This document shows, piece after piece, positions 49,125-61,590 of a DNA stretch of 64,000 nucleotides (the stretch's first letter is position 1; each line of letters opens with the position of its first letter). Under the pieces are notes generated by a model. The model ran no database searches. It saw only the letters and a program-made list of their open reading frames with translations, and had not been told where the DNA came from. Origin of the DNA: Pegea sp. RAD2-039 (taxonomy: Eukaryota; Chordata; Thaliacea; Salpida; Salpidae); contig JAQGEQ010000330.1 of NCBI GenBank assembly GCA_034620365.1, positions 62,001 through 126,000 on the forward strand. The letters run 5' to 3'. The position numbers and the translations under genes were made by a program.

Positions 49125-50475
49125 ACTTATATACTTGAATGAAACATTTTACACATAATGAAATTTCAAATTTATTAATAATTCTTAAGAGAAAAAAGTG
49201 ATTTGTTTATATATTAACATAGTTGTCAGTATGAAAAGATAAAGCTTAAATAATAAATAAATAAATCAAATAATAAACAAAATGAAAAAACAAAATTGAC
49301 AAATATTTGATGTCAAAATGATATTCACGCCATGTAATTATATTAATTGAAACATCCAAGCAGATTTAAATTTGAAAGTAAACTTAATTTTGTTAGTTTT
49401 TATTTTCGGATTAATCTATCGACAAGTAGTCGATATCAAAAATTCACATGGGTTAGTTAGGTTCTCAATGATAACTAAGGATATTTCTTAATATAAAAAC
49501 GTTGTTTCATCTAGTATTTGTCCGGAGAAAAATTATTTTTGAAAATTATTAGTCATTTAAAAAAATTAAATTATTTAGAATCATAAGAATAGTTTTATAC
49601 GTTGACAATAAAAACAAAATAAGTTACTTTTGCTAATTTTATTTAACTTATTTGAGATTTTTCTAATAAGGGTCCTATATTTTCAGGATATTTTTTAAAA
49701 TTTATGCTTTGGAAATTCATAGTCGCTAAGTTGAATCAAATTTTTGTAACCGTCCATTAGTTTTTATTGACAGATTTCAATACAAGGGTTATTGAGAAAA
49801 ATGTTTGAATGTTTTGTAAGGTCTGAGTCATTGAGAAAAATTATTTGTCTGACAGATAAGAGGAAGAAAGTATGTTAAAAAGTTTAAATTTACTTTTAAA
49901 TTCAAAGTTAAATAAATAATTTGCTTTTAAAATTGTATTTTTTTATTGATACGAAAAGTGACTAGTTAAAATAATTTTATTTTCAATTTAAACTTAATTA
50001 TTCATAATTTAAACAAAGTTTAAAAGTAAGTCTTAAAATTCAAGTTATCAAATATCACTTACAAAAACATAGCCTGAAGCAATACAAGGATTTCAAAATT
50101 ATTTAACTTCAGCGACGTCTAGCGTCAACTTTTTCTACTATAGAAACATAAAACTGAAAAATATTCAGTTAGATTTTTACGATTTTTACAAAAACATGTT
50201 TACTTATACTAAAGAATCAATTGTGCTTTAATTAATTATATTCTATGTGGTTCTCAATAATCTTTGTTTAATTAGTTCTAATTACACAAGATGTTTGGGT
50301 TATTATTTTAACTCTTTTTAACTTCATCTGATTATCTGAAGATTTTTTTCTAATTGTCAAACTCAACAATTTTGGTCATTTAATTATTTTTAAACATAAG
50401 TAAAAACGTAAAAATTTTTTGAAGAAAAAAAATGAATGTATGATTCCATAAATATTTAGTAATATCAAAATAATT
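49125..50475 (-). repeat. Long inverted repeat 2, right arm
   Basis: Inverted partner of 21,230-22,565. Its TATCGAC-AAGTA-GTCGATA palindrome is at 49417-49435 and the CATCTAGTATTTGTCCGGAG site follows about 75 bp later. The two arms enclose the 18-bp array, all the recognisable genes and the minisatellite. Confidence 0.75.
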
Positions 50476-50809
50476 TGCTAATTAACAAAACCTTTATATT
50501 TCATGAATAAAATTTTATAGAAAAATCAGAGCATTTAAGACCTTAAGATAAATTTTTTCAGTTATCTACGCTATATTATACGGATATAATCTATTTGATC
50601 AATAATTGAACTTTTCTACAAGTTAAACAATCTTTTTTATTTTAGAAATAGGTAAAAACAACAAACATTTTTGTTGTCTTCTCACGAAATCGATGGGCGA
50701 ATCGTAATATTTCAATATTTTGTTAAATTTCAAACATGTGATTGACTCTTAATGTCGAATGGAACTTTAAACAAATACCTCGTGAAAGTTGTTCATTTAC
50801 ATTTCTCGA

Positions 50810-50941
50810 ATGTTTTCAGTGTTTTTACGTTCACTTTTTATTTCTAATCTAATAGATATTATTCAACAAAAATTAGTCTATGATGGTGACGTAATTACTG
50901 AAGAACAAATTGATGATGCTAGTTTTTATGAAAGAATGTGA
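50810..50941 (+). CDS. Candidate 43-residue ORF
   Basis: The frame MFSVFLRSLFISNLIDIIQ continues to GDVITEEQIDDASFYERM and TGA. It has a hydrophobic start and an acidic end, in a 0.9 kb unique island (50,476-51,480) between repeat blocks. A TTTTCAG overlapping the start could instead be a splice acceptor, making this an internal exon. An AT-rich frame at 50,982-51,227 follows, with no connection shown. Not recognised. Confidence 0.2.
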   Translation: MFSVFLRSLFISNLIDIIQQKLVYDGDVITEEQIDDASFYERM

Positions 50942-51236
50942 TTACTAATGAAAGTATTTTTGTCATTTAACGTGAATATATATGTTTAGTATCAATAGTA
51001 ATTTGGTTGAGTTATCATCTGTTGTCTTAGAGAAGAATTGTTTAAACTATTTAAATAATATTTATTTAATTATAAAAATATGCATCAGTTATGTAAGGAT
51101 GTCAACCAAATATAAAAAAGTACATTACAAACTTGAAGGTTTTAATTTCAATCTTGCCTTGTTAACAATAGCTGAGATTTGTTTCATCAAATTACTACAG
51201 CAAATGAAAAGCACAAATTTCCATTAGGGAATTGTT

Positions 51237-51400
51237 TTAGAGTATTTTTTGTTTAGTAAATTGCAGCAAGGTCAAAGTCATATCGACTAACTCGTTCCAC
51301 ATGACTGCATCCGACTTACGTGATACAAGAAAGTTAACTAAAGGGGAAATCCCCTCTTCAATTGAGATAGTTGGTTTGTGAATAAAATGACTAATAAAAT
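51237..51400 (-). mobile_element. Possible LINE C-terminal remnant
   Basis: The minus strand reads SRKSDAVMWNELVDMTL and then F-T-K-Q-K before a stop. The W-N-x-L followed by F-x-K-x-K spacing resembles the C-terminus of the LINE at 28.7 kb, but the sequences differ, so it would be a different family. Chance or a host exon is possible. Confidence 0.25.
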
Positions 51401-51529
51401 TATAAATAGAAAAAAATATAATTTTGAAGTAGCTACCAGACAAGATTATACAAACATGGTTCGATTAACAAACTTTATTTTTGAATAAACCAAAACTTAT
51501 ATCTAATATTTTTCTCATTTTTTGTTTTT

Positions 51530-52630
51530 TTTTATCAAATCGAATCAAACTTCATATCAGACTGAATAAGTTCTGGTTCACTGATTTAATTATTCAAACT
51601 TGTTTTTATTTTAAGTATAGCGTCGATATACTACTTGTTATAATTTGAATGAAACTGTCTTCAACTTTCTATTTGAACTTTATAAATTTTTTTCCAACTT
51701 ACTTTTTATTTCACAAAATTTCACATTTGCAAGTAAAGCAACTCAAATTATTATTTTTCAGTTAAAAACAGTAATTTAACAAAATAAAAATCTTTTAAAT
51801 TTGTTTGACGTTCGCAAGTTTCACGTTAGAATATTTTTAAAATTACAGTTTAAATTTGAAATAATTTTCTAAAGATAGTTTCTTCTTCGTTTGTTGTGTA
51901 AATTTTCTAGTATGAAGCATTTTTGATTTATTTCATTGAAAGAAGTTGAAAAAACAAAGAATGGAAATATCCAAATAACTCTATTCAATAAAATTATTAC
52001 TATTAACTAATTATTAGAAGAAGAAATTAAGATTAAACTTTCTTTAATGGCACTAATCAAAAATAAGAGAAAGTTAGATTTTAAACTGGTTAATTACTAT
52101 AACCAAATTACAACTTTCTAATTACATCACCGACAAGTTATCTGTACAATTGTTATTGAAAATTGAGAAAAAAATAAATTTACTATCGTTAGTTTATGGT
52201 AGCTTTAATTTTTAATCATTTTACTACCAAATAAATTAACTGATATTACTAATAAAAATTCATTTAGCTATTAACCATCGAACGTTTTTGTAAATCAAAT
52301 CACAATCCCATTGAATACAACAATAAACCATAATTTCTTCAAAATTTAAAAACTATAATATCGACAAATATTTGATGCCAAATTAAAATTCATGCCAATT
52401 ATTATTATTAAACGAAATAATCAAGCAGTTTTTAATTTTAAAGTTTGCTGTTACTTGTTAGTTCTATCTTTCGAATTATTCTATCGACAAATGGTCGATA
52501 TCAAAAATTAGTTACATCTTTATAAATGATAAAAACCATAATGTAAGTCAACGAACATTTCTTTATATAAAAAATCTTCTCATCTAGTATTTGTCAGGAA
52601 AAAATGATTTTGTAAAATTTTTAGCTAACT
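51530..52630 (-). repeat. Inverted copy of part of the 1.6 kb unit
   Basis: The reverse complement matches about 1,000-2,060: the ATATACTACTTGTTAT block near 51,630, ATCACCGACAAGTTAT near 52,125, the TATCGAC-AAATG-GTCGATA palindrome at 52482-52500 and CATCTAGTATTTGTCAGGA near 52,575. With 53,390-55,225 it forms a head-to-head inverted pair. Confidence 0.65.
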
Positions 52631-53389
52631 TTGAAAGTTTGATTTATGTAAAACTGTGAGACGATTTTTATTTTTTTTTTGCTATCAATCTTATAGAAAA
52701 ATATTTCCTACTCTTAGTGATAAAATATTTTAGTTTTAAACTGTTTATTGATTTTTGAAAACTAAGACTTTTACAAATATTACTGATATAAAGCTAATTG
52801 TATGAGTATGAATAAACCTTGTATGAATATTAATAAACAATGTTTTGTAAGCTCAAAGTCACTGAGTAACACTATTTCTCTCACAGATAGGAGGATACAA
52901 CGTTTGTAAGTTTAAAAAAATAAACATAAAACTGTTATAGTGACATCTTGTGACCGAAAAATAAATAGTAAAATGCAATTAAATTTTACAAAAGTTTCAG
53001 TTTAAAGTTTAATTTACTAAACTTTAATAAAAGTGAGGAAAAATGCAAATAGTTTTTTTAAGTCAGGTTTACGCTGATTCTTAATGAATTGACAAAGTAG
53101 AATTTGTTTGAACTTATTTTTTTGTATAATTTAAGTAATGTTTTTCTTAATGTTATAGTTTAAACCTTTAAAAAACTAATGCCAACTTAAACTGTAAATA
53201 TAAAAGTATTCTAACGTGAAATTTGCGATTTTAAAACAAATTAAAAAGTTTTTTTGTTGTGAAACTCCTGTTTTCGACTGAAAAATAATAGTTGAGTTGA
53301 TTCATTTCCTAATGTGAAAATTTGTAAGACGAAAAACATATTGGAAGAAAATTTATAAGTTTCAAATAGAAATTGAACGCAGTTTAATT

Positions 53390-55225
53390 CAATTCATAAC
53401 AAGTAATATATCAACGCTATACTTAAAATAAAAACAAGTCTGTAAAATAAAATCAGTGAACTGGAACTTTTTCAGTCTGATATGAAGTTTTCATTTGATA
53501 AATAAAATATGAGATGAAAATAAAACAGTTTGCTGAAGAATTACTGTAGCCAATAAGCTTCTGGACTATCTAAAATTCAAATTACATTAAAACTAGTAAA
53601 TCAAACTTTTATTAAAATAGCAGAATTAACAACTTTAAGTTTCACCTCTGTATGTAATAGAGATTAATTTTTAAAATATTTAAGAGGATGCAATTGTTAT
53701 GAAGTTTAAAAATAAAACTATTTTAAAGACATTTTAGTGTTTCAACTCTAAGTAAAGAGAACAATAAGAACAATTTTCTTTCAAAAAATAACAATTTTTT
53801 AGAAACCTTAAGATTTTGAAGTTTAAATAAAATAATAATAGAAACAATCAATTAAAGATAAAATAATTTTCTGTTTCAAATTTTTAAATATTTTCAGCAA
53901 ACATTATTATTTACTATTTTATCTTTATTCAAATTAAATATCAGTAATTTTATTTTACAAAAAATCTTTTTCAATGTTTTTTAAGAATGATAATATTATG
54001 AAAAAATATAAATAAACAAAAGAAAAAAATTATTAAGAAATAAAAACAGTAGCTTTTATTAGCAAACCTAAACTTAAAATTATATAAATATAAAAAGTTC
54101 ATAAAAACAAAGAATATTTTTGAAAATTATCCATATTTTTTCATGATTTGTTTTTCTCCTTTAATAGTTTTCCCAAAATAAATTTACTTCAAAATATTTC
54201 ACATTCAAATTTCTAGTTTTGGATATATCTCAATTTTCAATAAAAGTTACTTTTAAGGAAATTTTAGAATAAAAATTAATATTTTTGTTTTTAACAAATA
54301 CTTTTTATTAGCAGATAAAATTGTTCTACTTTTGTTCAATTAAAACTAAACAAAAAAGGGGAAAAAGTAATTTAAGAACTTTTTTTGATTTATATATCTT
54401 ATTGAATACTATTAAATCTGTTTTCTAAGTGATTATTAAAAAAATTATTTTGGTCTTAAGGAATAATTGTATTTTTTTTTAATGGATAAATTTATAAAGA
54501 CTCATCATCAAAATCATCAGCATTAAGATCAAGATCTTACCAATATCTTAATTTGATGCTCATCTTCTTTCAAACTAAAAACCAATCAAATCAATCACTG
54601 ATGACGTCGCATGCTGATGATGTCACCTTCGATCGACATTAGATGTTATTTTGAACTCATCAACTTCCGGCTTATACATCCTTGCCAAAGATCGTGTTCC
54701 ACTTCGCAGTGAGATCTTGCGGATATTAAACCTATTTTTGAAGAGATTATTTAAAAACTATTTTGATTTTAAATATTCTTAAAAAAAGAAAGATCCTTGA
54801 ATAATTTGGTGAATAATGGTTGATAATGGTTGAATAATTAAACTTCAAATTAATCTATTTTTTACTTACTGATACATTTTTCTTTTTGTTATTAAAGTTT
54901 CAAAAATAACAAAAATACATTTTGTGTAAAACATATTAACTAATTTTGATGAAATATTCTTGAAGATTTCAAAAGATCATTCTATTCTCATTTTCAATTT
55001 TACTTTTCACTTTTCAATCATCATTAAGATGTGTCTTTAGTTTCTTTTAAAAATAGTTATATTTTTATCTATTTAGATATTTTAATTGAATTGTTTTTAC
55101 ATCTATTAAAAAAGAAATTCTGCTGGGTGACTTTGAACTTACAAAACAATCTTTTTAAATATTCATAAATATTTAAATTCTCTTCCATAAATGATTTCAT
55201 TTTAATCTTAAAATAAAAATATTTC
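53390..55225 (+). repeat. 1.7-1.8 kb repeat, direct partner of 43.3-45.0 kb
   Basis: Starts with the ACAAGTAATATATCAACGC block of the 1.6 kb unit and goes on through the same order as 43,270-44,960, including the exon pair on the minus strand. Preceded at 52.6-53.1 kb by an inverted module-A region. Confidence 0.7.
54541..54722 (-). pseudogene. Exon pair copy with in-frame deletion
   Basis: Inverted relative of the same pair. The first exon (upstream of 54627) reads KISLRSGTRSLARMYKPEV, then DEFKITSNVDR. The intron (54575-54626) keeps GT-AG; its TGACGTCA sites are altered by one base each. The second exon (54541-54574) has lost exactly 18 nt (six codons), so the frame is kept: LKEDEHQIKIL then GTAAG. 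Confidence 0.55.
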
Positions 55226-56130
55226 TAGAAATCGTAATTCTAAAACTTACCATGTAGTAAAAAAGTTTTAGATTATTATCAAACAACAAAGTCGTCCTCA
55301 AATAAATTTTTTTCAAAAAAGTTTCAAATAGATAAATCTGCAAAATTAACAATATTTTTGAAAAAAGTATTATTCACCAAACAAATACTCTATATACCAA
55401 ATTAAATTATTATAAAAATTAATATATAATTTATACTTTTGTATATATTTTTGTTCTGTGATAATAATTATTAATTTTAACATTTATTATAATTATTGAT
55501 AAAACGAGATATAAGAAGTATTAAATACATAAGGTAAATTTGTTTTTGTTTTATTGCAATAAATAAATAAAATAAACAAAAATTTCCTGCAAAATTATTC
55601 AAATTTTATTACATAAGAAATAATCCAACTGATTTTAAAGCAAATTAGATTTCTTAAATTTTTATAATAAAACATAAAATTCAAATTTAAAAAGTAGTAA
55701 CAACAAAAATAAAATTTAATATTTTATTTTAAATAGTAAAACTGTTCAAAAAATTGAATCAAATCTACTGAGAAGGTAACGATGTGTTAAGCTTCGTTTT
55801 TATCCGGACAAATACTAGATTTAAAAAAGTTTATATAAATTAGGCTTACATATCAAAAGTTTGCATATGCAATAACAAACATTGATGTTTTTATTTTGAA
55901 GTCGACTAAATGTCGATGACGTTTTCTTCAAACTCAAAACAAGTTTTAGCTTCACACATTTTGATCGACTTTTTTATGTGGTTGCATTTTCATGACCCTC
56001 ATTATTTAGTTTACAATTAATTTTGAATATTACTATCAGCGATATGTTTCATATATGAGTTTGATATATATTGTAAAATCTGTAAATTTTTCATATCTTA
56101 ATTAAAGTGAGTTTGTAAATCTTAATAAAA
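55226..56130. other. AT-rich spacer, few repeat traces
   Basis: Contains a TATCCGGACAAATACTAGAT site (near 55,800) and a decayed GTCGAC-TAAAT-GTCGAT palindrome (55.90 kb). No gene. Confidence 0.4.
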
Positions 56131-56430
56131 TGGTTTCTCATACCGTACAATTAATACATGTAATCAGCTGCTATCAAACATTGTCATGTCAGAATCACTC
56201 GTGTTGTTCAAGCAGAAGTTATAATATTTCCAATATTGTCATTTCCAAACTGTGAATTTTTCCTTATTTGCAAGTTTAAAGTGTTATATGCTTGGAGGAC
56301 TACTGAAATGCTAGTGTTACATCCATTGCTTTCTATATTGTTGACTAAATAGATGTTGTTTGTGAGAATGTGTTACGAGAGGTGCTCTCTTCAGGCAACC
56401 ATTTCGGATTTATTGTAATGAATAAATGAA
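56131..56430 (+). mobile_element. LINE 3' end, second copy
   Basis: Same family as at 28.5-28.9 kb, plus strand. The frame SYRTINTCNQLLSNIVMSESL, L-F-K-Q-K-L is short and decayed (W-N of the motif is C-N here). The 3' UTR keeps the GAGAG-GTG-CTCTC hairpin (56377-56389), and the end has AATGAATAAATGAAATGA in place of a clean tail. Confidence 0.7.
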
Positions 56431-56784
56431 ATGACAAAATATACATTAAAATCAAAATAATGATCAGAATAATTTGAAATTAAATTCTTTATAAATATTT
56501 AGAAAAATGCTCTGTAAATCCAAAGTCAAAAATAAAAAATGCTTGTCTAATAGATGTTAACACAAAACATAATTTTATAAAATATGATAATAAAACTATT
56601 ATAAAGAAATCTTGTGACTAAAGAATTAATAAAGAGATTTAATTATTGCTATCGACATAATATTTCATAGATGTATTTGATAAAGAAAATGACAATTGAA
56701 AAAAAAAACTCAATTCAACCTCGATATAAGCGCCATGTTGGTCTGTTTCATAACATTACTTCTAGGAGATGCAAGACTCCTAAT

Positions 56785-56958
56785 TTAAAACCTGAGTTGA
56801 AACTCTGTAAGCATAACATTTCTGTTCTCTAGTATCGTTCTGACAGCTACTGCAACATCAGCTGGATGTAGCTTCATCAGTATGTCCTTTCTGCCGTATA
56901 ACTTTGTTGTCGTGGAAAATGGAATCCTTTTGTCTTGGTAACAACCGGATTTCCTGGC
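56785..56958 (-). pseudogene. GC-richer coding-like fragment, unidentified
   Basis: The minus strand is open for 57 residues before TAA: a basic start (RKSGCYQDKRIPFSTTTKLY), then GRKDILMKLHPADVAVAVR and TILENRNVMLTEFQLRF. The segment has clearly higher G+C and non-AT codons compared with its surroundings. A second minus frame over nearly the same bases is also open (LWLASAEKGHAVSQEIRL), so the frame choice is uncertain. It could be an isolated exon or a transposon fossil; flanking DNA is repeat-derived. I do not recognise it. Confidence 0.4.
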
Positions 56959-57439
56959 TTACAGCATGGCCCTTCTCTGCTGAAGCAAGCCATAATACAG
57001 ACTTAGGTTTTAATGCATCACAGCTATTGTAGCCAAAAAGTTTTTCAACTATTTAGACTTGAAATTACATCAAAACTAGTATATTTCTAATATTTCAACT
57101 AAAGTGAACTTATAATTAATAATTTTCCTTTGTTCGTGAACCAAAGGTAATTTTCAAATTGACAGAATGACCGAAAACAAAAAATGTATAAATTGTAAAT
57201 TTTAATAACTGATTTGTCAAAAAGATCTAATTATATTTCTTTATTCTAAATATTGAAAAGCTGGTTACATAATAAAAACAACTTATAAAAAGACAATTTA
57301 TATTTTTTGTTTGACAATATAAATTTTTAAGATGTGAAAATGAAAATTTAATTGTCATTTAAAAATCATTAATTTTTGTCTGTAGAGATAAGTATGACAA
57401 CAATTTTAAATTAATTTAAGTTTTTTACTTATTACGTTT

Positions 57440-57780
57440 TAGATTTTGAATTTTCAAATAATTTTTTTGATTAATATTAATAAAAATACTTCTAATGTAA
57501 AATAATTAAATCAAATTTTAATGAAACTGTTTCTAAATATTAAAATAGAAATGTTTTTAATTAACTCATATTAACTCTTTTAAAACAAACATAACTGCTT
57601 GTTCAACAGATTCAGGTTCAGCGAAAAACATTATACCGAAACCTGACGAAGCTCTTGTCCTTGGAATTCGTTTTATCTCGCAGTCGTTAATATCGCCAAA
57701 TTTCTTGAAACAATCTCTTAGTTTATCTGTAAACATATCTCAAATAGCATTATTACTAACATGATGTGAGAAAGATATTT
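57440..57780 (-). repeat. Inverted fragment of the 3.1 kb unit around RRM copy D
   Basis: Short inverted fragment carrying the RRM exon and its flanks (the interrupted CATCATGTTAGTAATAATGC block upstream and the AATATTAATCA block downstream). It is flanked by unrelated modules on both sides and is more diverged from copies A and B than those are from each other. Confidence 0.6.
57599..57726 (-). pseudogene. RRM-domain exon, copy D (best preserved)
   Basis: This 128-nt segment follows GTTTACAG and encodes DKLRDCFKKFGDINDCEIKR, then TRASSGFGIMFFAEPESVEQ. Of the five copies it is nearest to a working RRM: RNP1 reads S-S-G-F-G-I-M-F-F, with G-F-G intact and an aromatic where expected. At least six of its differences from the 13.8 kb copy are silent third-position changes (for example TGT/TGC, TTT/TTC, AGG/AGA), the pattern left by selection on a protein. 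The downstream donor is GCAGTT instead of GTAATT. No RNP2 exon is visible upstream (at higher coordinates), so it is either a relic or one exon of a gene not otherwise seen here. Confidence 0.75.
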
Positions 57781-58002
57781 TGAGTTTATCACAAAGAAAC
57801 AAACTTATAGTTTTAAAATATAGTGGAGAAATGTTTGAAACTTTACCTTTTAGCTTTAAATTGTTAAAAAAGTTTACAATGTCTTGAAGATATTTTAGCT
57901 AAAGTACAAATTTACAAAATGCATTTGATGTTAAGGAAACAAACTCAGATGACTAAAACGTTATTTTTGGAACAATAATAATTATTTAAATAATTTTATT
58001 AT

Positions 58003-60215
58003 TCACCAAAAAGTAGGAAATAATTTTTCTATAAGATTGATATCTAAGGAGATAAAAAGCGTCGCACAGTTTTAAATAAATCAAACTTTTAAAGATAAAT
58101 AAATATTAATAAATTAGTTTTCTTCCTGACAAATACTAGATGGAAAGATATTTTTATATAAAGATTTTGGCTTTTGGTTTACGAGATTACAGTTTTCTTT
58201 CAATTTTGGTTAATTTTGATATAGACTATGTGTCGATAGATTATTCTCGTTATTGCAACTAAGAAAAAACAGGAAACTTTCAAATTTAGAAATATTTGAT
58301 TTTTTCACAAAATAAAATTACATGACGTCATGTTCAATTTGGCATCAAATATTTGTTGATATTAAAGTTTTTGAATTTTGAAAAAATTGTGGCTTGTCGT
58401 TGTATTCAAAAAACCTACGGTGATTACAAGTTTATATATTTTTTAGAATATCAATTAATTTATTGGGTAGCAAAATGATTAAAAATTTAAATTACTATAA
58501 ACTAACGATAGTAAACTAAAATTGTTTTCTTCAACTTTACAATAACATTTTTACCAATAACTTGTCGGTGATGTAATTAGAAAGTTGTAATTTGGTTATA
58601 GTAATTAACCAGTTTAAGATCAAACTTTCTCCTATTTTTGATTAGTGCTTTTAAAGAAAGTTTAATTTTAATTTGTTATTCTTATCATTAGTTAGTAGTA
58701 ATAATTTTATTTGAATAGAGTTATTTGGTTAATTCCATTCTTTATTATTTCAACTTCTTTCAAAGAAATAAAGAGAAAATATTTATATTAGAAAATATAT
58801 ACAACAAACGAGGATGAAACTATCTTTACAAAATTATTGCAAACTTAAACTGTAAATCTAAAAATATTCTAAAGTAAAATTTGTGATTGTAAAGCTAATT
58901 AAAAAGCTTTTTTGTTAAATTACTGTTTTTTAACTGAAAAAAGTTGATTTACTTCATTTGCTAATGTGAAAGTTTTATGAAACAAAATCATAACGGAAGA
59001 AAATTTATAAAGTTCAAATAGAAAGTTGAAAACAGTTTCATTCAAATCATAACAAGTAGTATATCGACGCTTTACTTAAAATATAATCAAGTCTGTAAAG
59101 CAAAATCAGTGAACCGGAACCTTTTCAGTTTCATATGAAATTTGATTTGATTTGATAAATAAAATATGAGATGAAAATAACACATTTGGCTTAAAAATTA
59201 CTGTAGCCAAGAAGTTTCTCGAATATCTAAAATTGAAATCACATCAAAACTAGAAAATCAAACTTCTTATTAAAATAACAGAATTAACAACTTTAAATTT
59301 CACTTCTGTATGTAATAGAGATTAATTTTAGAAATATTTAAGAGGATGCAATTGTAATAAAGTTGAAAAATAAAACTATTTAAAGACATTTTAGTGTTTC
59401 AACTTTAAGTAAAAAAAACAATAAGAACAATTTTCTTTCAATAAGAACAATATTTTAGAAATCATCTAGTTTTTGAAGTTTAAAAAAACGAATAATAATA
59501 AAAATCAAATTAAGATTAATTTAATTTTCTCTTTAAAATTGTTAATATTTTAATCAAACATTATTATTTACTATTTTATTTTCATGCAAATTAAGTATCA
59601 GTAATGTTGTTTTACAAAAAATCTTTTTCAACGTTTTTCAAGAATGATAATATTATGAAAAATTAGAAATAAATAATTTAAATAAAATTATTAAGAAATA
59701 AAAACAGTAGCTGTTATTAACAAACCTAAACTTAAAATTATATAATTATTAAAATATCATAAAACCAAAGAGTATGTTTGAAAATTATACATTTTTTTTC
59801 ATGTTTTGTTTTTCTCCTTTAATAGTTTTCCGACAATAAATTTACTTCCAAATATCTCACATTCAAATTTCTAGCTTTAGATAAATCTAAGTTTTCAAAA
59901 AATTTACTTTTAAGGAAATTTTAGAATAAAAATTAATAATTTTATTTTTAACAAATACTTTTTATTAGCAGATAAAATTGTTCTACTTTTGTTGAATTAA
60001 AAGTAAACAAAAAAGGAGAAAAAGTAATTTATTAACTTTATTTGAGTTAGCTATTTTAATGAATACTATTAAATCTGTTTTCTAAGTGATTACTAAAAAA
60101 AAATTTGGTTTTAAGGAATAATTGTACTTTTTTAATGGATAAATTTATAAAGACTCATCATCCAAATCATCAGCATTAAGATCAAGATGTTACCAATATC
60201 TGCATTTGATGCAGA
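58003..60215 (+). repeat. 1.6 kb repeat unit, right copy, with 3' extension
   Basis: 58,003-59,635 pairs with 885-2,510. It then continues, without a break, into the block also found at 43.3-44.3 and 53.5-54.5 kb, ending near 60215 within the second exon of the exon pair (TTACCAATATCTGCATTTGATG). This shows that the 1.6 kb unit and the exon-pair block belong to one longer ancestral sequence. Confidence 0.75.
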
Positions 60216-60839
60216 TATCACAACTATTCTTGGCAAAAAGTTTTTTAACTATCTAGAATTGAAATCACATCAAAATTAGTAAAATTTTCATATCTAAACT
60301 ATAGTGAACTTATAATTAATGAATAATTTACATTTTCTTCCTTTGTTCGTGAACAACTAGTAATTTTCAAATAGACAGAAATAAAGGAAACAAGAAATTT
60401 ATGAACTGTATATCAATTTAATCACTATTATGTAAATTCTAATTTTTTTAAAGATGTTTATAAAGTTTTTGATTAAAAATTGCTTTTTGAAAAGATGTAA
60501 ATTCTGCAGTTATTCCTTTCCTATTGAAATAATCTAATAATACTTTTTGTAAAAAATATTCTTGATAATTTGTATTGAATAAAATTAAAAGCTATTATCA
60601 AAACTTCGAATGAGTTAAATAAACTTTTTTCAATACAAAATTAAGTTTAAAATAAAACTATTTTCGCTAAAAATCCTTCAAATACTCTCACTGAATTCAC
60701 TGGTAACCAGACTATAACTCAATTCATTAAAAAACCACTAATTAACAATGTTAAAAAGACCATAGGTTTGTCTGTAAGTACATAAATCTATTGATTTAGA
60801 TAAAAAAGAAAGATATTTTTGATTTTGGTTTGATCGTTA

Positions 60840-61590
60840 TGAATTTAGATTTAAATTTGTTCAATTCAGCGGATATCGATTTGTTGATGTTGGATGATAG
60901 GTTTGAATTAGAGTTACATAGATATCTTCATTTTTTTATAAAATTTGTTTATTTGCTTTTTGCAAGTGGTTAAATAAAACCTTTTTTAATCACTAATCAC
61001 TTTCAATAATATTTTCTATTAAAGTAATCTTAGTTCGACTTCCTATTAAATTTTAATCAATGACATTATTACTCACTAACTTCAAGTTGAATATTAGATC
61101 ATCGACAATTTGTCGATTTCAAAATGTTTGTTAAAGAAGACCATTGTTAAAATACAAATTTCAATAATATTTCTTCATTTTAACAACTTCTTTTGATCTA
61201 GTGTTTGTCCGGACGAAAATCAATTCTTAATTTATCTTTTTATTTTAAGCTGTGAAAATAGCTTTCCTTTGTCAACAATTCTAAATTAATTTTAGATTTC
61301 TTACTTATTACGTTTTAGATAATAAATTTTCAAATAATTATTATGATTAATATTAGAAGAAATGCTTTTAATGTACAATAATTAAAGAGATTTTCAGTGA
61401 AATACTTTCTAACTATTTAAGTAAAAATGTTTTTAATTCAATCATATCAACTATTTTCAAACAAACATAACTACTTGTTTAACAGAATCAGGCTCAACCA
61501 ATAACATTATAACAAAACCTGAGGAAGGTTTTGTTCTTGGATTTTGTCTTATCACGCAGTCGTTAATATCGCCAAATTTATTCAATTCAA
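60840..61590 (-). repeat. Inverted fragment of the 3.1 kb unit around RRM copy E
   Basis: The minus strand has, in the order of the full unit: RRM exon (61.5 kb), GTCCGGACAAACACTAGATC (near 61195), a diverged ATCGAC-ATTTG-TCGAT site (61.1 kb), and the CAGCAAATCGATATCCGCTG block (60.9 kb). Confidence 0.6.
61475..61585 (-). pseudogene. RRM-domain exon, copy E (5' end lost)
   Basis: The minus strand reads NKFGDINDCVIRQNPRTKP, then SSGFVIMLLVEPDSVKQ, before a GTAGTT donor-like site. Homology to the other copies stops at about 61585, inside the exon, so the acceptor and first codons are missing. The RNP1 glycine-phenylalanine-glycine is damaged (G-F-V). Confidence 0.65.
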
